This document shows positions 7,046-16,002 of a DNA stretch of 64,000 nucleotides, piece after piece (within the stretch, counting starts at the first letter, position 1; each line of letters starts with the position of its first letter). The stretch spans positions 62,001 through 126,000 of the forward strand of contig NZ_VKDE01000018.1 of NCBI RefSeq assembly GCF_007097485.1. The letters are read 5' to 3'. The notes under the pieces are model-generated. The model did not search any database. It was not told where the DNA came from and saw only the letters and a list, made by a program, of their open reading frames with translations. The stretch comes from Carboxylicivirga sp. M1479. GTDB taxonomy: Bacteria; Bacteroidota; Bacteroidia; Bacteroidales; Marinilabiliaceae. A program made the position numbers and the translations under genes.

Positions 7046-9313
7046 ATGAATAATACAACGATACATCCTTTATTATCACGACTAGATATCTTTAAGAGCT
7101 CGATTCTAAAATTGCTGCGTTTCTTGTTGACAGTTGCACTGTTGTTATGTGTTGGAGTGTCTGAGCTTTTAGCGGATGATCCAGGAATAGCCAAAGTTCG
7201 TTTGATTCAACAAAGTGATAGTTCTTTTCATTTTGAGGTGGATATACCGCAGGCTTTTTTGGGTTCTTTTAAAGAGCCTATTTTGCCCAATGGTTTTACT
7301 ATCACCAACCCACAACGAGAATTTCAAGCAGAATGGGTAACATTAAAAGCAGATATTACTTGTAGTTCAGATGGGTTTCAAGCGAGTGATGTTATAATAC
7401 TTCCCTGGGCGCGTAATGCGGTTGATATTACTGCACAATGGAATGATGGAAATACCTATAAAGGATTCTTTACACGCTCACTTAATGGCATTCATGTTCC
7501 GCTTAATCAAATTATGGCCGTTGAACATACATGGGCTGATGTGCTTAGTAGCTTTTTTATATCAGGTTTAAAACATTGGAAATTTAAGCTAGTGCATTTG
7601 TTGTTTATAGTATGCATCGCTCTGGCAGTACCTGTCAAAGGTGTATTTCGTTTGCTATTGTTATTTGCACTTGGTCAAATGACAACGATGGTGCTTGCTG
7701 AGATGCGCATCATCGGTTTCGATCTTCTTTATGCCGATTTGATTTTATTGCTACTGGTTATATATATCGCTTACTATTTATACCTAAGCAAGGTTCCTCC
7801 ATATCTTTCAATATTGGTATTCTTCGTTGCATTGTTGCACGGTATTTCTTTTGGTAATGAGTTGCAAACCGAAAAGCTAATGCTTACTCAACGAATACAA
7901 GCCATATTTGCTTTTAACCTGGCCATTGATGCACTTAATTATGCCTCGGCTGGTTTGCTAGTTGTGCTTAGTTATTTTTCTCGGAAGTTAAATATTAAGT
8001 CTTCATTATTAGCTGTTTTTTCTGGTAGTATGGCCGTGTTTTGTGTTCTGTTCATTTTTGAAGATAACCTTTGGGCAGGAAAAAAACACACACTCGACTT
8101 TCAGAATTTAGGTAATGAAGTGATGGTTCAGACATCAACAAATAACCCCATAGAAAGCACAGGTGTATCAAGAAGCAAAGGCTTTATGACAACTCCTATT
8201 ATGGTTTTTCTCTCGGTTGAGCCCTACGAAGTACGTAAGGAGGTATTGATAAAAGGAACTGAAGTTGTGAGAATTCTTGGATTAGAAGTCGATCAAGGCA
8301 ACATCATGACCACTCAACAACAAGCCGAGATTAAAGCCAAATTAGTGCAGTTGATTGGTGAAAAAGATAGAACAATTGTCAATAACAGTGCTGTATTTGC
8401 CGAAAGTGTGACAGCGAACTTCGTAAGGCTCGGAAAAGGAGGTGTTAGTATAAATGAAACAGCTGTAGATGTGGTCCTCGATGAAGCAATTGTTGGCATA
8501 TCGCTTAACTACCTGACTGATAATTATCCTGATTCAATTCGCTCGTCGTGGGACTTATTTCCTGAAACAAAAGACGTCGATTTATCAATGGTTGATCCTC
8601 ATGCGACCATTGCAGCTGTTTTAAAACCCGAAAACAATAGTATTAAGTGGAAGAGTCGCATCAAGGGTTTTAAAGTACCAGCTCTTGAGCCCATTGAGGT
8701 AGAAAGTGAACCCATAGCCATAGTAAGTTATAGCTTATGGCTGTGTTTAATTGTTGTATTTATTGCATTGTGGTTCTTTAACAGGAGCCATGTTTACAAG
8801 GCACGCACAAAGGTTTACTTTTTGTCATTAACGATGCTGGGGTTTGCTCTATTCCCATTTGCTCGTCCTGCATTGGGTTTTTCTATTGTTTCTCATGCAA
8901 AGCCTTCCCTAGAAAAAGGCGAAATATTATTGAGCGATTTGCTTACCAATGTGTATCGCGCGTTTGATAAGAAGCAAGAAGATGAGGTGTACGATCGCCT
9001 TGCTTTGAGTGTAAGCAATGAACAGCTGGCCGAGATTTATTTGCAAAATCGTGAATCAATGGCTTTGGAGAATAGGGGAGGAGCACGAGCTACAGTTGAT
9101 GAGCTTAGCATTAGCAAACTGCACAAAATTGACAAGATTGAAACAAATAACTATTTGGCCGATGTGGAATGGGCAGTGCGCGGTTCCGTGAATCATTATG
9201 GACATACGCATTATCGGCAAAATAAATACAGAGCTCTCGTGACCTTTATTATTGATGAGGAGGTTTGGAAAATAAGCGATATTGAAATACTCGATGCCAG
9301 GCGCTTGTATTAA
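7046..9313 (+). CDS. Large HupE/UreJ-like membrane protein with periplasmic domains
   Basis: This 755-residue protein has an N-terminal signal or anchor (about 22-42), a soluble segment to about 150, a block of six to seven membrane helices (about 165-345) related to HupE/UreJ, a soluble segment (about 375-555), two more helices (about 560-610) and a C-terminal soluble domain. HupE/UreJ proteins move nickel or cobalt and carry an HxxxGxDHxLF motif. Here the equivalent is LKHWKFKLVHLLF, which keeps both His but replaces the Asp by Val. The C-terminal domain contains HYGHTHYRQ. It probably binds or translocates a metal, or senses one. No function is proven for this long architecture. Confidence 0.6.
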   Translation: MNNTTIHPLLSRLDIFKSSILKLLRFLLTVALLLCVGVSELLADDPGIAKVRLIQQSDSSFHFEVDIPQAFLGSFKEPILPNGFTITNPQREFQAEWVTLKADITCSSDGFQASDVIILPWARNAVDITAQWNDGNTYKGFFTRSLNGIHVPLNQIMAVEHTWADVLSSFFISGLKHWKFKLVHLLFIVCIALAVPVKGVFRLLLLFALGQMTTMVLAEMRIIGFDLLYADLILLLLVIYIAYYLYLSKVPPYLSILVFFVALLHGISFGNELQTEKLMLTQRIQAIFAFNLAIDALNYASAGLLVVLSYFSRKLNIKSSLLAVFSGSMAVFCVLFIFEDNLWAGKKHTLDFQNLGNEVMVQTSTNNPIESTGVSRSKGFMTTPIMVFLSVEPYEVRKEVLIKGTEVVRILGLEVDQGNIMTTQQQAEIKAKLVQLIGEKDRTIVNNSAVFAESVTANFVRLGKGGVSINETAVDVVLDEAIVGISLNYLTDNYPDSIRSSWDLFPETKDVDLSMVDPHATIAAVLKPENNSIKWKSRIKGFKVPALEPIEVESEPIAIVSYSLWLCLIVVFIALWFFNRSHVYKARTKVYFLSLTMLGFALFPFARPALGFSIVSHAKPSLEKGEILLSDLLTNVYRAFDKKQEDEVYDRLALSVSNEQLAEIYLQNRESMALENRGGARATVDELSISKLHKIDKIETNNYLADVEWAVRGSVNHYGHTHYRQNKYRALVTFIIDEEVWKISDIEILDARRLY

Positions 9314-9378
9314 AATGAATTGGTTTGGTAATGAATACATAAAGATAAAACTAGGATTAGCTTAATATATAAGGAGTC

Positions 9379-10044
9379 ATGATAGAACTTAGTAATTTGG
9401 AATTTCATTACCCTGGGTCAGACTTTAAGCTGGCCATCGAGCAATTAAGCATCGCGAGGGGGCAAAAGGTAGCCGTAATAGGTCCAAGTGGATCGGGTAA
9501 AACCACTCTACTGAATCTTATTGCGGGCATCTTAGAGCCCAACAGTGGAGATGTTAAGGTAGGCGATCGGCACATTGTAAGCTTGTCAGACAAAGAAAAA
9601 AGAGATTATAGAATTAAGGACATAGGTTTTGTATTTCAAGATTTTAGATTGATCTCCTACTTAAATGGACTGGATAATATTCTACTGCCGTTTAAAATAA
9701 ATAATAGCATCAAAGTAAATGGGGAAACTGAGGATTGGATAAAGCTTATGTGTGATGAAATGGCGATTAAAAGCAAACTAAGTAAGTTTCCCAATCAGCT
9801 CTCGCATGGCGAAAAACAACGTTTGGCAATATGTAGAGCTCTAGTTGCAAAGCCATCCATTATTTTGGCCGATGAACCAACGGGAAACCTCGATCCTGCT
9901 AACAAAACCAACATCATGCAACTCTTATTCTCGTATGCATCAAAAAACGACTCTACCCTCATAACGGTAACACATGATTATGACATGTTAAAGGGATTTG
10001 ATACGGTAATTGATTTTAATGATTTAACATCTAAAAAGGCATGA
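9379..10044 (+). CDS. ABC transporter ATP-binding protein, LolD/MacB type
   Basis: This 221-residue ATPase has a complete set of motifs: Walker A GPSGSGKTTLLN, Q-loop FQDFRLI, signature LSHGEKQRLAICRAL (the second Gly of LSGGQ replaced by His), Walker [13 protein letters not shown] and the switch [14 protein letters not shown] and the length place it in the LolD/MacB/FtsE group, which serves FtsX-type permeases rather than classical ZnuB permeases. Its stop overlaps the start of the permease gene by 4 bp, so the two are translationally coupled. Confidence 0.92.
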   Translation: MIELSNLEFHYPGSDFKLAIEQLSIARGQKVAVIGPSGSGKTTLLNLIAGILEPNSGDVKVGDRHIVSLSDKEKRDYRIKDIGFVFQDFRLISYLNGLDNILLPFKINNSIKVNGETEDWIKLMCDEMAIKSKLSKFPNQLSHGEKQRLAICRALVAKPSIILADEPTGNLDPANKTNIMQLLFSYASKNDSTLITVTHDYDMLKGFDTVIDFNDLTSKKA

Positions 10045-11219
10045 TTCAAAGTCTATACCTTGGTTTAAAATATTTACAATATCACATCTACCGAACACTT
10101 ATTCTTATTGGCTCGATAGGTCTGATTATCTATTTGCCACTTGGTCTTCGTAAGCTAATTAGCGAAAGTGAGCGGCAAATGATGGCGAGAGCCGATTCTA
10201 CACCACTAATTATCGGCTCTAAAGGTAATGCTACAGACCTAGTTATCAATAGTATTTATCTGGAGCAAAGTGATATTGAATTAATTGCTTACAGCAAAAC
10301 CAAAAAGCTGGATAAATTGGGTTTTGGATATTCCATACCTTTAATATCAGTCTTCAATGCCCGCGACTATCCGATTGTTGGCACAACACTCGATTATTTT
10401 AATTTCAGAGGATTGGAGATAGCGTCAGGCCGTAACCTTCAATTTGTTGGCGAATGTGTAATCGGTAGTCATGTAGCCGATGAACTGTCACTCGCTCCCG
10501 GAGATAGTTTGGTTTCTTCGCCTGATAATTTTCTTGATTTAGCAGGTTCCTATCCTCTTCAAATGAAAGTGGTTGGGGTACTAAATACATCCAACACACC
10601 CGATGACAGAGCTGTATTTACTGATTTAAAAACCAATTGGGTAATCATGGGTTTGGGGCATGGTCATCAGGACATGAAGAAGGTTACCGACTTCAGCCTG
10701 ATATTGGAGCAAGACAGCTCAAACATTACAGCAAGTGCCAAACTTTTTATCTATAACAAAATAAATGGGGAGGATTTGGAAAGTTTTCATTTCCATGGAG
10801 ATGCCAATACTTTTCCTATAAGTGCTGTGATATTTGTGCCGGACCATCATAAAGCAGCCACGCTGCTGAGGGGGCGTTATAAAACAGAAGCTTTTAAAGA
10901 GCAAATACTTGTGCCATCCGATGTTGTGAGGCATTTACTTGAAAACATCTTTCGGATAAAACATCTGTTTAATACCGCCTTTATATTAGTGGGACTTGCA
11001 ACCTTTTTAATATTAAGCCTAATAATCGCTTTAACACTGCGACTACGAAAGAAAGAGTTATACACCATGTTTACCATCGGTTCAAGTAAAACCAAAACAA
11101 TCGAAATCATTTGCACCGAGCTTTTTGTTATAGTACTTGGAAGTATATCTCTGGCCATATTGCTATATGGAGTAACTGGCTATTTTGTAGAAGCTTTTAT
11201 TCGTCAATTTATTCTTTAG
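10041..11219 (+). CDS. FtsX/MacB-type ABC permease
   Basis: This 392-residue protein has the FtsX layout: an N-terminal helix (about 14-34), a large extracytoplasmic domain (about 40-310) and three C-terminal helices (about 315-385) with RLRKKELYTMFTIGSSK between the first two. The extracytoplasmic domain contains His clusters (GLGHGHQDMKK, FHFHGD, VPDHHKAATLLRGRY), unusual for lipoprotein exporters and consistent with metal contact. It overlaps the ATPase gene by 4 bp and precedes a ZnuA-like lipoprotein by 34 bp. An FtsX-type ABC pair in a zinc system is reminiscent of the Vibrio Zrg transporter. That comparison is my inference. Confidence 0.8.
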   Translation: MIQSLYLGLKYLQYHIYRTLILIGSIGLIIYLPLGLRKLISESERQMMARADSTPLIIGSKGNATDLVINSIYLEQSDIELIAYSKTKKLDKLGFGYSIPLISVFNARDYPIVGTTLDYFNFRGLEIASGRNLQFVGECVIGSHVADELSLAPGDSLVSSPDNFLDLAGSYPLQMKVVGVLNTSNTPDDRAVFTDLKTNWVIMGLGHGHQDMKKVTDFSLILEQDSSNITASAKLFIYNKINGEDLESFHFHGDANTFPISAVIFVPDHHKAATLLRGRYKTEAFKEQILVPSDVVRHLLENIFRIKHLFNTAFILVGLATFLILSLIIALTLRLRKKELYTMFTIGSSKTKTIEIICTELFVIVLGSISLAILLYGVTGYFVEAFIRQFIL

Positions 11220-11253
11220 TAACTAAACTATTCGTAAACTTAAATTTAACCAA

Positions 11254-12150
11254 ATGAAGAACTTACCCTTGCTATTAATTGCATTCTGTTTGTTATCGTG
11301 CGGAAGCAAAAAGAATAATAAACAAAAAATAGCTGCTGATAAGCCAGTTGTTTCGGTGGTCAATTATCCACTCTGTTATTTTACTGAGCGTATAGGTGGT
11401 GATTTTGTTGAGCTTAATTTTCCAATAGATCAAGGATCAGATCCTGCATATTGGGTGCCCGATTCAGAGAGTCTTAGTTCGTTCCAGAAAAGTGATGTGA
11501 TTTTTACCAATGGAGCCAACTATGCTCGTTGGCTAAATAACGTAAGTCTACCTGAGCGACTAGTGGTAAATACCTCAGCAACTATAGCTGACAAACTTAT
11601 TGAAGTACAGGAGGGTGTTTCGCATAGTCATGGGGCTGATGGTGAGCATGTGCACACTGGCTTTGCCTTTACCACTTGGCTAAACTTTGAAATCGCGATT
11701 GAACAAGCGCGAACTATCCAAGTAGAGTTGATAAAACTATTACCAGAAAAAGAGAGCACGCTTAAAAAGAATTTTAAACTGTTGGAAAAAGAGTTGTTGG
11801 CCATGCATAAGCAACTACTTGATAATGGATCAGAAATGATGATTATTGGTTCTCATCCAGTTTATCAATATCTTTCATCAGCTTATCATTTACATATTCA
11901 CAGTGTTCATTTTGAGCCAGGTGTAATGCCAACATCCAAACAATGGCACAATTTGGATCATTTGCTTGATCATCATCCTTCATCTGTAATGATTTGGGAG
12001 AATGAGCCAGGCGACGATATTAGAAAGGAACTACAGAAGCGAAATATTACAGTAGTTGTGTTTAGTCCTTGTGCCAATAAACCTGCACAAGGTGATTTTA
12101 TGAGTGTAATGAATAGGAATATAAAGAGTTTGATTGATGTATTATCGTGA
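11254..12150 (+). CDS. ZnuA-like metal-binding lipoprotein, divergent subgroup
   Basis: This 298-residue protein starts with a lipoprotein signal ending LLSC (Cys16), so it should be anchored in an envelope membrane. The body follows the zinc/manganese solute-binding protein layout: an N-lobe, a short His-rich loop SHSHGADGEHVH, a long linking helix and a C-lobe. The first two metal His of ZnuA are absent: the DPHxYxP position reads DPAYWVP and the DPHxW position reads FTTWLNF. The third, SHPVYQYL, and an acidic IWENEP are kept. It is the last gene of the metal operon. It probably delivers metal to, or senses metal for, the FtsX-type ABC pair. Confidence 0.75.
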   Translation: MKNLPLLLIAFCLLSCGSKKNNKQKIAADKPVVSVVNYPLCYFTERIGGDFVELNFPIDQGSDPAYWVPDSESLSSFQKSDVIFTNGANYARWLNNVSLPERLVVNTSATIADKLIEVQEGVSHSHGADGEHVHTGFAFTTWLNFEIAIEQARTIQVELIKLLPEKESTLKKNFKLLEKELLAMHKQLLDNGSEMMIIGSHPVYQYLSSAYHLHIHSVHFEPGVMPTSKQWHNLDHLLDHHPSSVMIWENEPGDDIRKELQKRNITVVVFSPCANKPAQGDFMSVMNRNIKSLIDVLS

Positions 12151-12317
12151 TTGTATGTCATTAAAATTGTCTTTTTAATAACAAAGGCATATGATTGTTG
12201 CAGCTTATTAAGATGTTTATTTTAACCTGTTTAGATAACTTGACTATTGATGAAATAAGTTGTAATTTTTTTAAGTCATAATTTTAAAATAATCAAATCA
12301 TAATAAAAAGGTATACT

Positions 12318-14249
12318 ATGAAAAAAATGGTAACTCTCATTTGTGCCGTACTTATCCTTTCTGGGATGTCACAGGCACAGGATATTGGCTCACCTGATAT
12401 GAAAAATATCAAAGGCCTATATCCCGGTGAAACTTATTCGCCCTACGCCAAAAGAAACTTCCCAAGTAATGTGTATTGGGGTGAAACACATTTACATACC
12501 AGTGTTTCTCTTGATGCTGGTTTGTTTGGTAATATTTTGGGGCATGAAGACGCTTATAGGTTAGTACGTGGAGAAGAGATTACTTCTTCAACAGGTTTGC
12601 CTGTTAAGCTAGGCCGTCCTTTGGATTGGGTAGTAATTACTGATCATTCAGATTTAATGGGCTTAGCAGTAGGGATACAGAAAGGATCTCCAAATGTTCT
12701 TGCAGAACCCCTTGGGAAAAAGTGGCACGAAGCCTTTGAAAAAGGTGGTGAACATGCGGGTAAAGCAGCATTTGAATTAATACAAAATTTCGCTCAGGGT
12801 ACACTGCCTGAAAGTATGTTAAATGACTACAGTCCAGGTTCTAAAGTTTACAATAATCTTTGGCAAGACATTATTAATACAGCCGATAAATATAACGAAC
12901 CAGGTAAATTCACCGCTCTTATTGGATACGAATGGACGTCTGTTCCGAAAGGTTTTAACTTACACCGTAATGTTATTCTTAGAGATGATAAAACCAGAGC
13001 CGGTCAAGTCGTTCCAATGGTAACACTGCCTCCTTTGGGTTCTACAGATCCTCTTGAGTTATACAAATGGTTGGAGATGTATGAAGAAAAAACAGGGGGG
13101 CAGGCTTTAGCATTAGCGCATAATGGTAATCTTTCAAATGGCTGGATTTTCCCTGTTGATAAAACCTATGCAGGTGGAGTTGTTGATAAGAATTATGTGG
13201 AGCAAAGAGCAAAATGGGAACCATTATATGAGGTGACTCAGATAAAAGGTGATGGTGAAACCCATCCTTATCTTTCGCCTGACGATGAATTCGCGGATTA
13301 CGAAACATGGGATGTGGGTAATCTGGATATTTCAGAATTAAAGAAGCCTGAAATGTTATCAGGTGAGTATGCTCGCGAAGCCTTGAAGAATGGCTTAATG
13401 TTGGAAACCAAGTTTGGTACTAATCCCTATAAGTTCGGAATGGTAGGAGCCACAGATAGTCATACATCACTATCTACTGCTGAAGAAGATAACTTTTTTG
13501 GTAAATCGGTGAGTGTAGAACCATCAAAGCATAGGGTTGAGCATCCTTTTGTCAAATCAGAATTAGGCGAGATAAGCGGTGATATGATTGCTGCATCTGG
13601 ATATCAAGGCGTTTGGGCTGCAGAAAATACGCGCGAGGCTATTTTTGATGCCATGGAACGTAAAGAAACCTATGCTACAACAGGCCCACGAATTCCGGTT
13701 CGCTTTTTTGGCGGTTGGGAATTTACTGATGATGATCTTAGAAGTAGAGCCCCTGCATTTGTAGGATATGAAAAAGGTGTGCCAATGGGTGGCGACTTAC
13801 GTAAAAGCTCTGGAGTTAAAGCTCCAAATTTTATGGTATATGCCTTACGCGACCCTGTAGGAGCTAATCTTGATCGTATTCAAATCATCAAAGGTTGGGA
13901 AGACGATAATGGTAAACTACATGAACGAATTTATGATGTGGCTGTCTCTGGCGACCGTAAAATTGATAAAAAAGGAAGGTGCCACACGCCTGTTGGCAAT
14001 ACTGTTGACCTAGAATCTGCTAGTTGGAAAAACACCATTGGTTCTTCGGAATTAATGGCCGTATGGACTGACCCTGATTTTGATGCTAATGAGAAGGCTT
14101 TCTATTATGCACGAGTTATTGAAATACCTACACCGAGGTGGTTGGTTTATGATAAAGTACGTTTGGGAGCACATCTTCCAGAAGGTGTTGAATTAATTGG
14201 CCAGGAAAGAGCCTATACCTCACCAATATGGTATAATCCTCCAAAATAG
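12318..14249 (+). CDS. Secreted DUF3604 protein (PHP-like metal-dependent hydrolase fold)
   Basis: This 643-residue protein has a signal peptide (residues 1-20, ending MSQA). The mature part carries a DUF3604 region with metal-binding motifs resembling PHP phosphoesterases: [14 protein letters not shown] near the N-terminus, [11 protein letters not shown], a middle segment [11 protein letters not shown] and GATDSHTS further on. The many His and Asp residues at these positions suggest a multi-metal active site. The substrate is unknown for the family. It lies 168 bp after the ZnuA-like gene and may have its own promoter. A strong terminator follows, so it closes this gene block. Confidence 0.85.
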   Translation: MKKMVTLICAVLILSGMSQAQDIGSPDMKNIKGLYPGETYSPYAKRNFPSNVYWGETHLHTSVSLDAGLFGNILGHEDAYRLVRGEEITSSTGLPVKLGRPLDWVVITDHSDLMGLAVGIQKGSPNVLAEPLGKKWHEAFEKGGEHAGKAAFELIQNFAQGTLPESMLNDYSPGSKVYNNLWQDIINTADKYNEPGKFTALIGYEWTSVPKGFNLHRNVILRDDKTRAGQVVPMVTLPPLGSTDPLELYKWLEMYEEKTGGQALALAHNGNLSNGWIFPVDKTYAGGVVDKNYVEQRAKWEPLYEVTQIKGDGETHPYLSPDDEFADYETWDVGNLDISELKKPEMLSGEYAREALKNGLMLETKFGTNPYKFGMVGATDSHTSLSTAEEDNFFGKSVSVEPSKHRVEHPFVKSELGEISGDMIAASGYQGVWAAENTREAIFDAMERKETYATTGPRIPVRFFGGWEFTDDDLRSRAPAFVGYEKGVPMGGDLRKSSGVKAPNFMVYALRDPVGANLDRIQIIKGWEDDNGKLHERIYDVAVSGDRKIDKKGRCHTPVGNTVDLESASWKNTIGSSELMAVWTDPDFDANEKAFYYARVIEIPTPRWLVYDKVRLGAHLPEGVELIGQERAYTSPIWYNPPK

Positions 14250-14272
14250 CATATCAGCTTTAATAAAATAGT

Positions 14273-14315
14273 AAAGGTCAATAGAGTGTATTAACACTTT
14301 GTTGACCTTTTTTTG
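14273..14315 (+). terminator. Terminator after the DUF3604 gene
   Basis: AAAGGTCAA at 14273-14281 pairs with TTGACCTTT at 14302-14310, with an inner AGTGT/ACACT stem and a run of seven T. It lies 23 bp after the stop codon. Confidence 0.8.
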
Positions 14316-14545
14316 TAGTGCACTATCAAATGAGTCGACTTGTAAGTGTTCTTTACACTTGGCACAGAAATTATTGGATTGTCTTTAATATTTCTTGGGT
14401 TTTTCATCAACCCACCCTCGTATCACTATCGGTTTAACTACATTTTCAGTGAGGTTGATTGTAGGCAAGCCTTTCGTTGTTATAACTTAGGGGCTTTTAG
14501 ATACTGATATAAGTATCCAATAATCAGGAGTTTTTCGTAGTGTTT

Positions 14546-14584
14546 AAACAATAAATCACTCCTTGAAGGAGTGATTTATTGTTT
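14546..14584 (-). terminator. Long hairpin downstream of tmRNA
   Basis: A perfect stem of about 17 bp (AAACAATAAATCACTCC and its complement) with a 5-nt loop lies directly beyond the 3' end of tmRNA. It is the likely terminator or processing barrier. The U-rich part is inside the stem rather than after it. Confidence 0.65.
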
Positions 14585-14589
14585 GCTTG

Positions 14590-14987
14590 TGGAGCTGCGG
14601 GGGATCGAACCCCGGTCCAGACAAGGAAGCTATGCGCTTTCTACATGTTTAGCTATGACTTATTTTTCGAGTAATAACTGGATCAAAGCCACCGATTATT
14701 ACCTTATCCTCTTAAATTTCGGAAAAAACCCAAGGCTTATATTTTCCTAGTTTCGATTTTCCAGCATCTCTAATACGAACCGCCTCAAAACATTAGCATT
14801 CGTGAGATGTCTTGTTTCTGTACCTCGTACTGAAATAAAGCTAATCTACTATGATTCGATTAAGCAGCAAGAGCAAAATTATTTTCGCCAATTAAAAAGT
14901 TTGAGATCCGGGTTTTACGAGCCGGTACCACAACGCTCGACATGCTTACACACCACTTTGCCAAGCTGTCAAATCCACGTCAGCCCC
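14590..14987 (-). ncRNA. ssrA: Transfer-messenger RNA (tmRNA), tag GENNFALAA
   Basis: The RNA begins GGGGCUG at 14987 and ends CAGCUCC plus a discriminator A at 14590; these seven bases pair as the acceptor stem. The T-arm-like GGTTCGATCC lies near the 3' end. The tag frame, 14889 down to 14860, reads Gly-Glu-Asn-Asn-Phe-Ala-Leu-Ala-Ala-stop, a Bacteroidota-type degradation tag (more often with Tyr at position 5). CCA is not encoded. It rescues stalled ribosomes with SmpB. Exact ends are inferred from pairing. Confidence 0.95.
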
Positions 14988-15082
14988 TTTAAGTAATGCG
15001 ATGCAAAAATAATAAAATATTGCTTGCTGTAACTATTAATTATACTGTTTTAGCGTAATTGGCTATAAGAAGTTTATTTTAT

Positions 15083-15116
15083 AGAATAAAAAAAGCCGAG
15101 CAAAGTAGCTCGGCTT
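15083..15116 (-). terminator. Terminator of the WM-repeat protein gene
   Basis: On the minus strand AAGCCGAG and CTCGGCTT form a perfect 8-bp stem with an 8-nt loop, followed by seven T. It lies 22 bp beyond the stop codon. Confidence 0.85.
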
Positions 15117-15137
15117 ATGAAGGAAATTATATAGTAG

Positions 15138-15773
15138 TTATTTAGTGTGTGCTAACCAATCTGAACTATCTAGCATCCAATTTTCAATTGCTAAAGGAAC
15201 TTCTTGAAAATCGATATCATTAAATACCGCTGACCAAGAATTAAGACTTAACATCCAATCTTCCAATAATAGAATTTCTTCAGTAAACTCATTGTTGGCA
15301 TAGGCACCTGCTGTACTAAATACAGCCCACTCATTTGTGTTTAGCATCCAGCTTTCAAGAACCATGGCTTCCTCTTCAAAGTGTGTAGCTGAAGGGAGTG
15401 TATTCCATAGATTCAGGTCTGTCATCCATGTTTCTACTTCAATAGCTGGTTCTGTATATGTGGCACTACTGGCAATTGTTTTGTTAGTAATGTCAAACGG
15501 CTGACTCATCCATGGTTCAAGTGTTATTGTGGCTTCTGCTTCAGTAAACATTTCTTTCAAATTCACGGGATAGGTTTCTGTGATAGCCGTGTTTGCAACT
15601 GGCTTAGTTATACGTGAATTTACCATATATGACATGTCTTTGTAAAAATCTGCTTTTTCTTCTTGTTGGTATACCGAAAAGAAAATACTCAATGTGAATA
15701 TACTTGCTGCAATTCCGAAAAATAGGTAATTGATTATTGAGTTTTTGTGGCTGTGGTTAACTGTAGTTTTCAT
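15138..15773 (-). CDS. Small membrane-anchored protein with five [LVI]ExWM repeats
   Basis: This protein of unknown function has 211 residues from the preferred start. ATG 15773 is preceded by GGAGG at good spacing, a rare clear ribosome site in this window; an in-frame ATG at 15788 is the alternative. One transmembrane helix spans residues 15-35, then an exported tail carries five repeats with Trp-Met at 88, 116, 142, 173 and 199. Four of them have a second Trp seven residues later, giving [LVI]-E-x-W-M-x(5)-W at 26-31 residue spacing. Between repeats the chain is acidic and low in structure. No enzyme motif is seen. It is monocistronic with its own terminator. Confidence 0.8.
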   Translation of the reverse strand: MKTTVNHSHKNSIINYLFFGIAASIFTLSIFFSVYQQEEKADFYKDMSYMVNSRITKPVANTAITETYPVNLKEMFTEAEATITLEPWMSQPFDITNKTIASSATYTEPAIEVETWMTDLNLWNTLPSATHFEEEAMVLESWMLNTNEWAVFSTAGAYANNEFTEEILLLEDWMLSLNSWSAVFNDIDFQEVPLAIENWMLDSSDWLAHTK

Positions 15774-15928
15774 CGTGATTTCCTCCATTATTTGTTACGT
15801 CTCTTGTATATCAGAATGTGTGCCAGATTCTGTAATGTCCAGTAGGATAGGGTTTAAGATTGATGGAGGTGGTTGTTGCTTGCTGTTTTATGAACGGATT
15901 TGCGACAACGTATTGTTCGCAATCGAAC

Positions 15929-15963
15929 AAAAAAAATCCTGCCAATAATATTGACAGGATTTG
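15929..15963 (-). terminator. Terminator of malate dehydrogenase
   Basis: On the minus strand AAATCCTG...CAGGATTT, with an inner CAAT/ATTG continuation and one wobble pair, forms a long stem followed by a T run. It lies about 40 bp after the mdh stop. Confidence 0.8.
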
Positions 15964-16002
15964 ATAATATAGTTTGCTATTACTTTATATAAAAGCTAAC
16001 GA

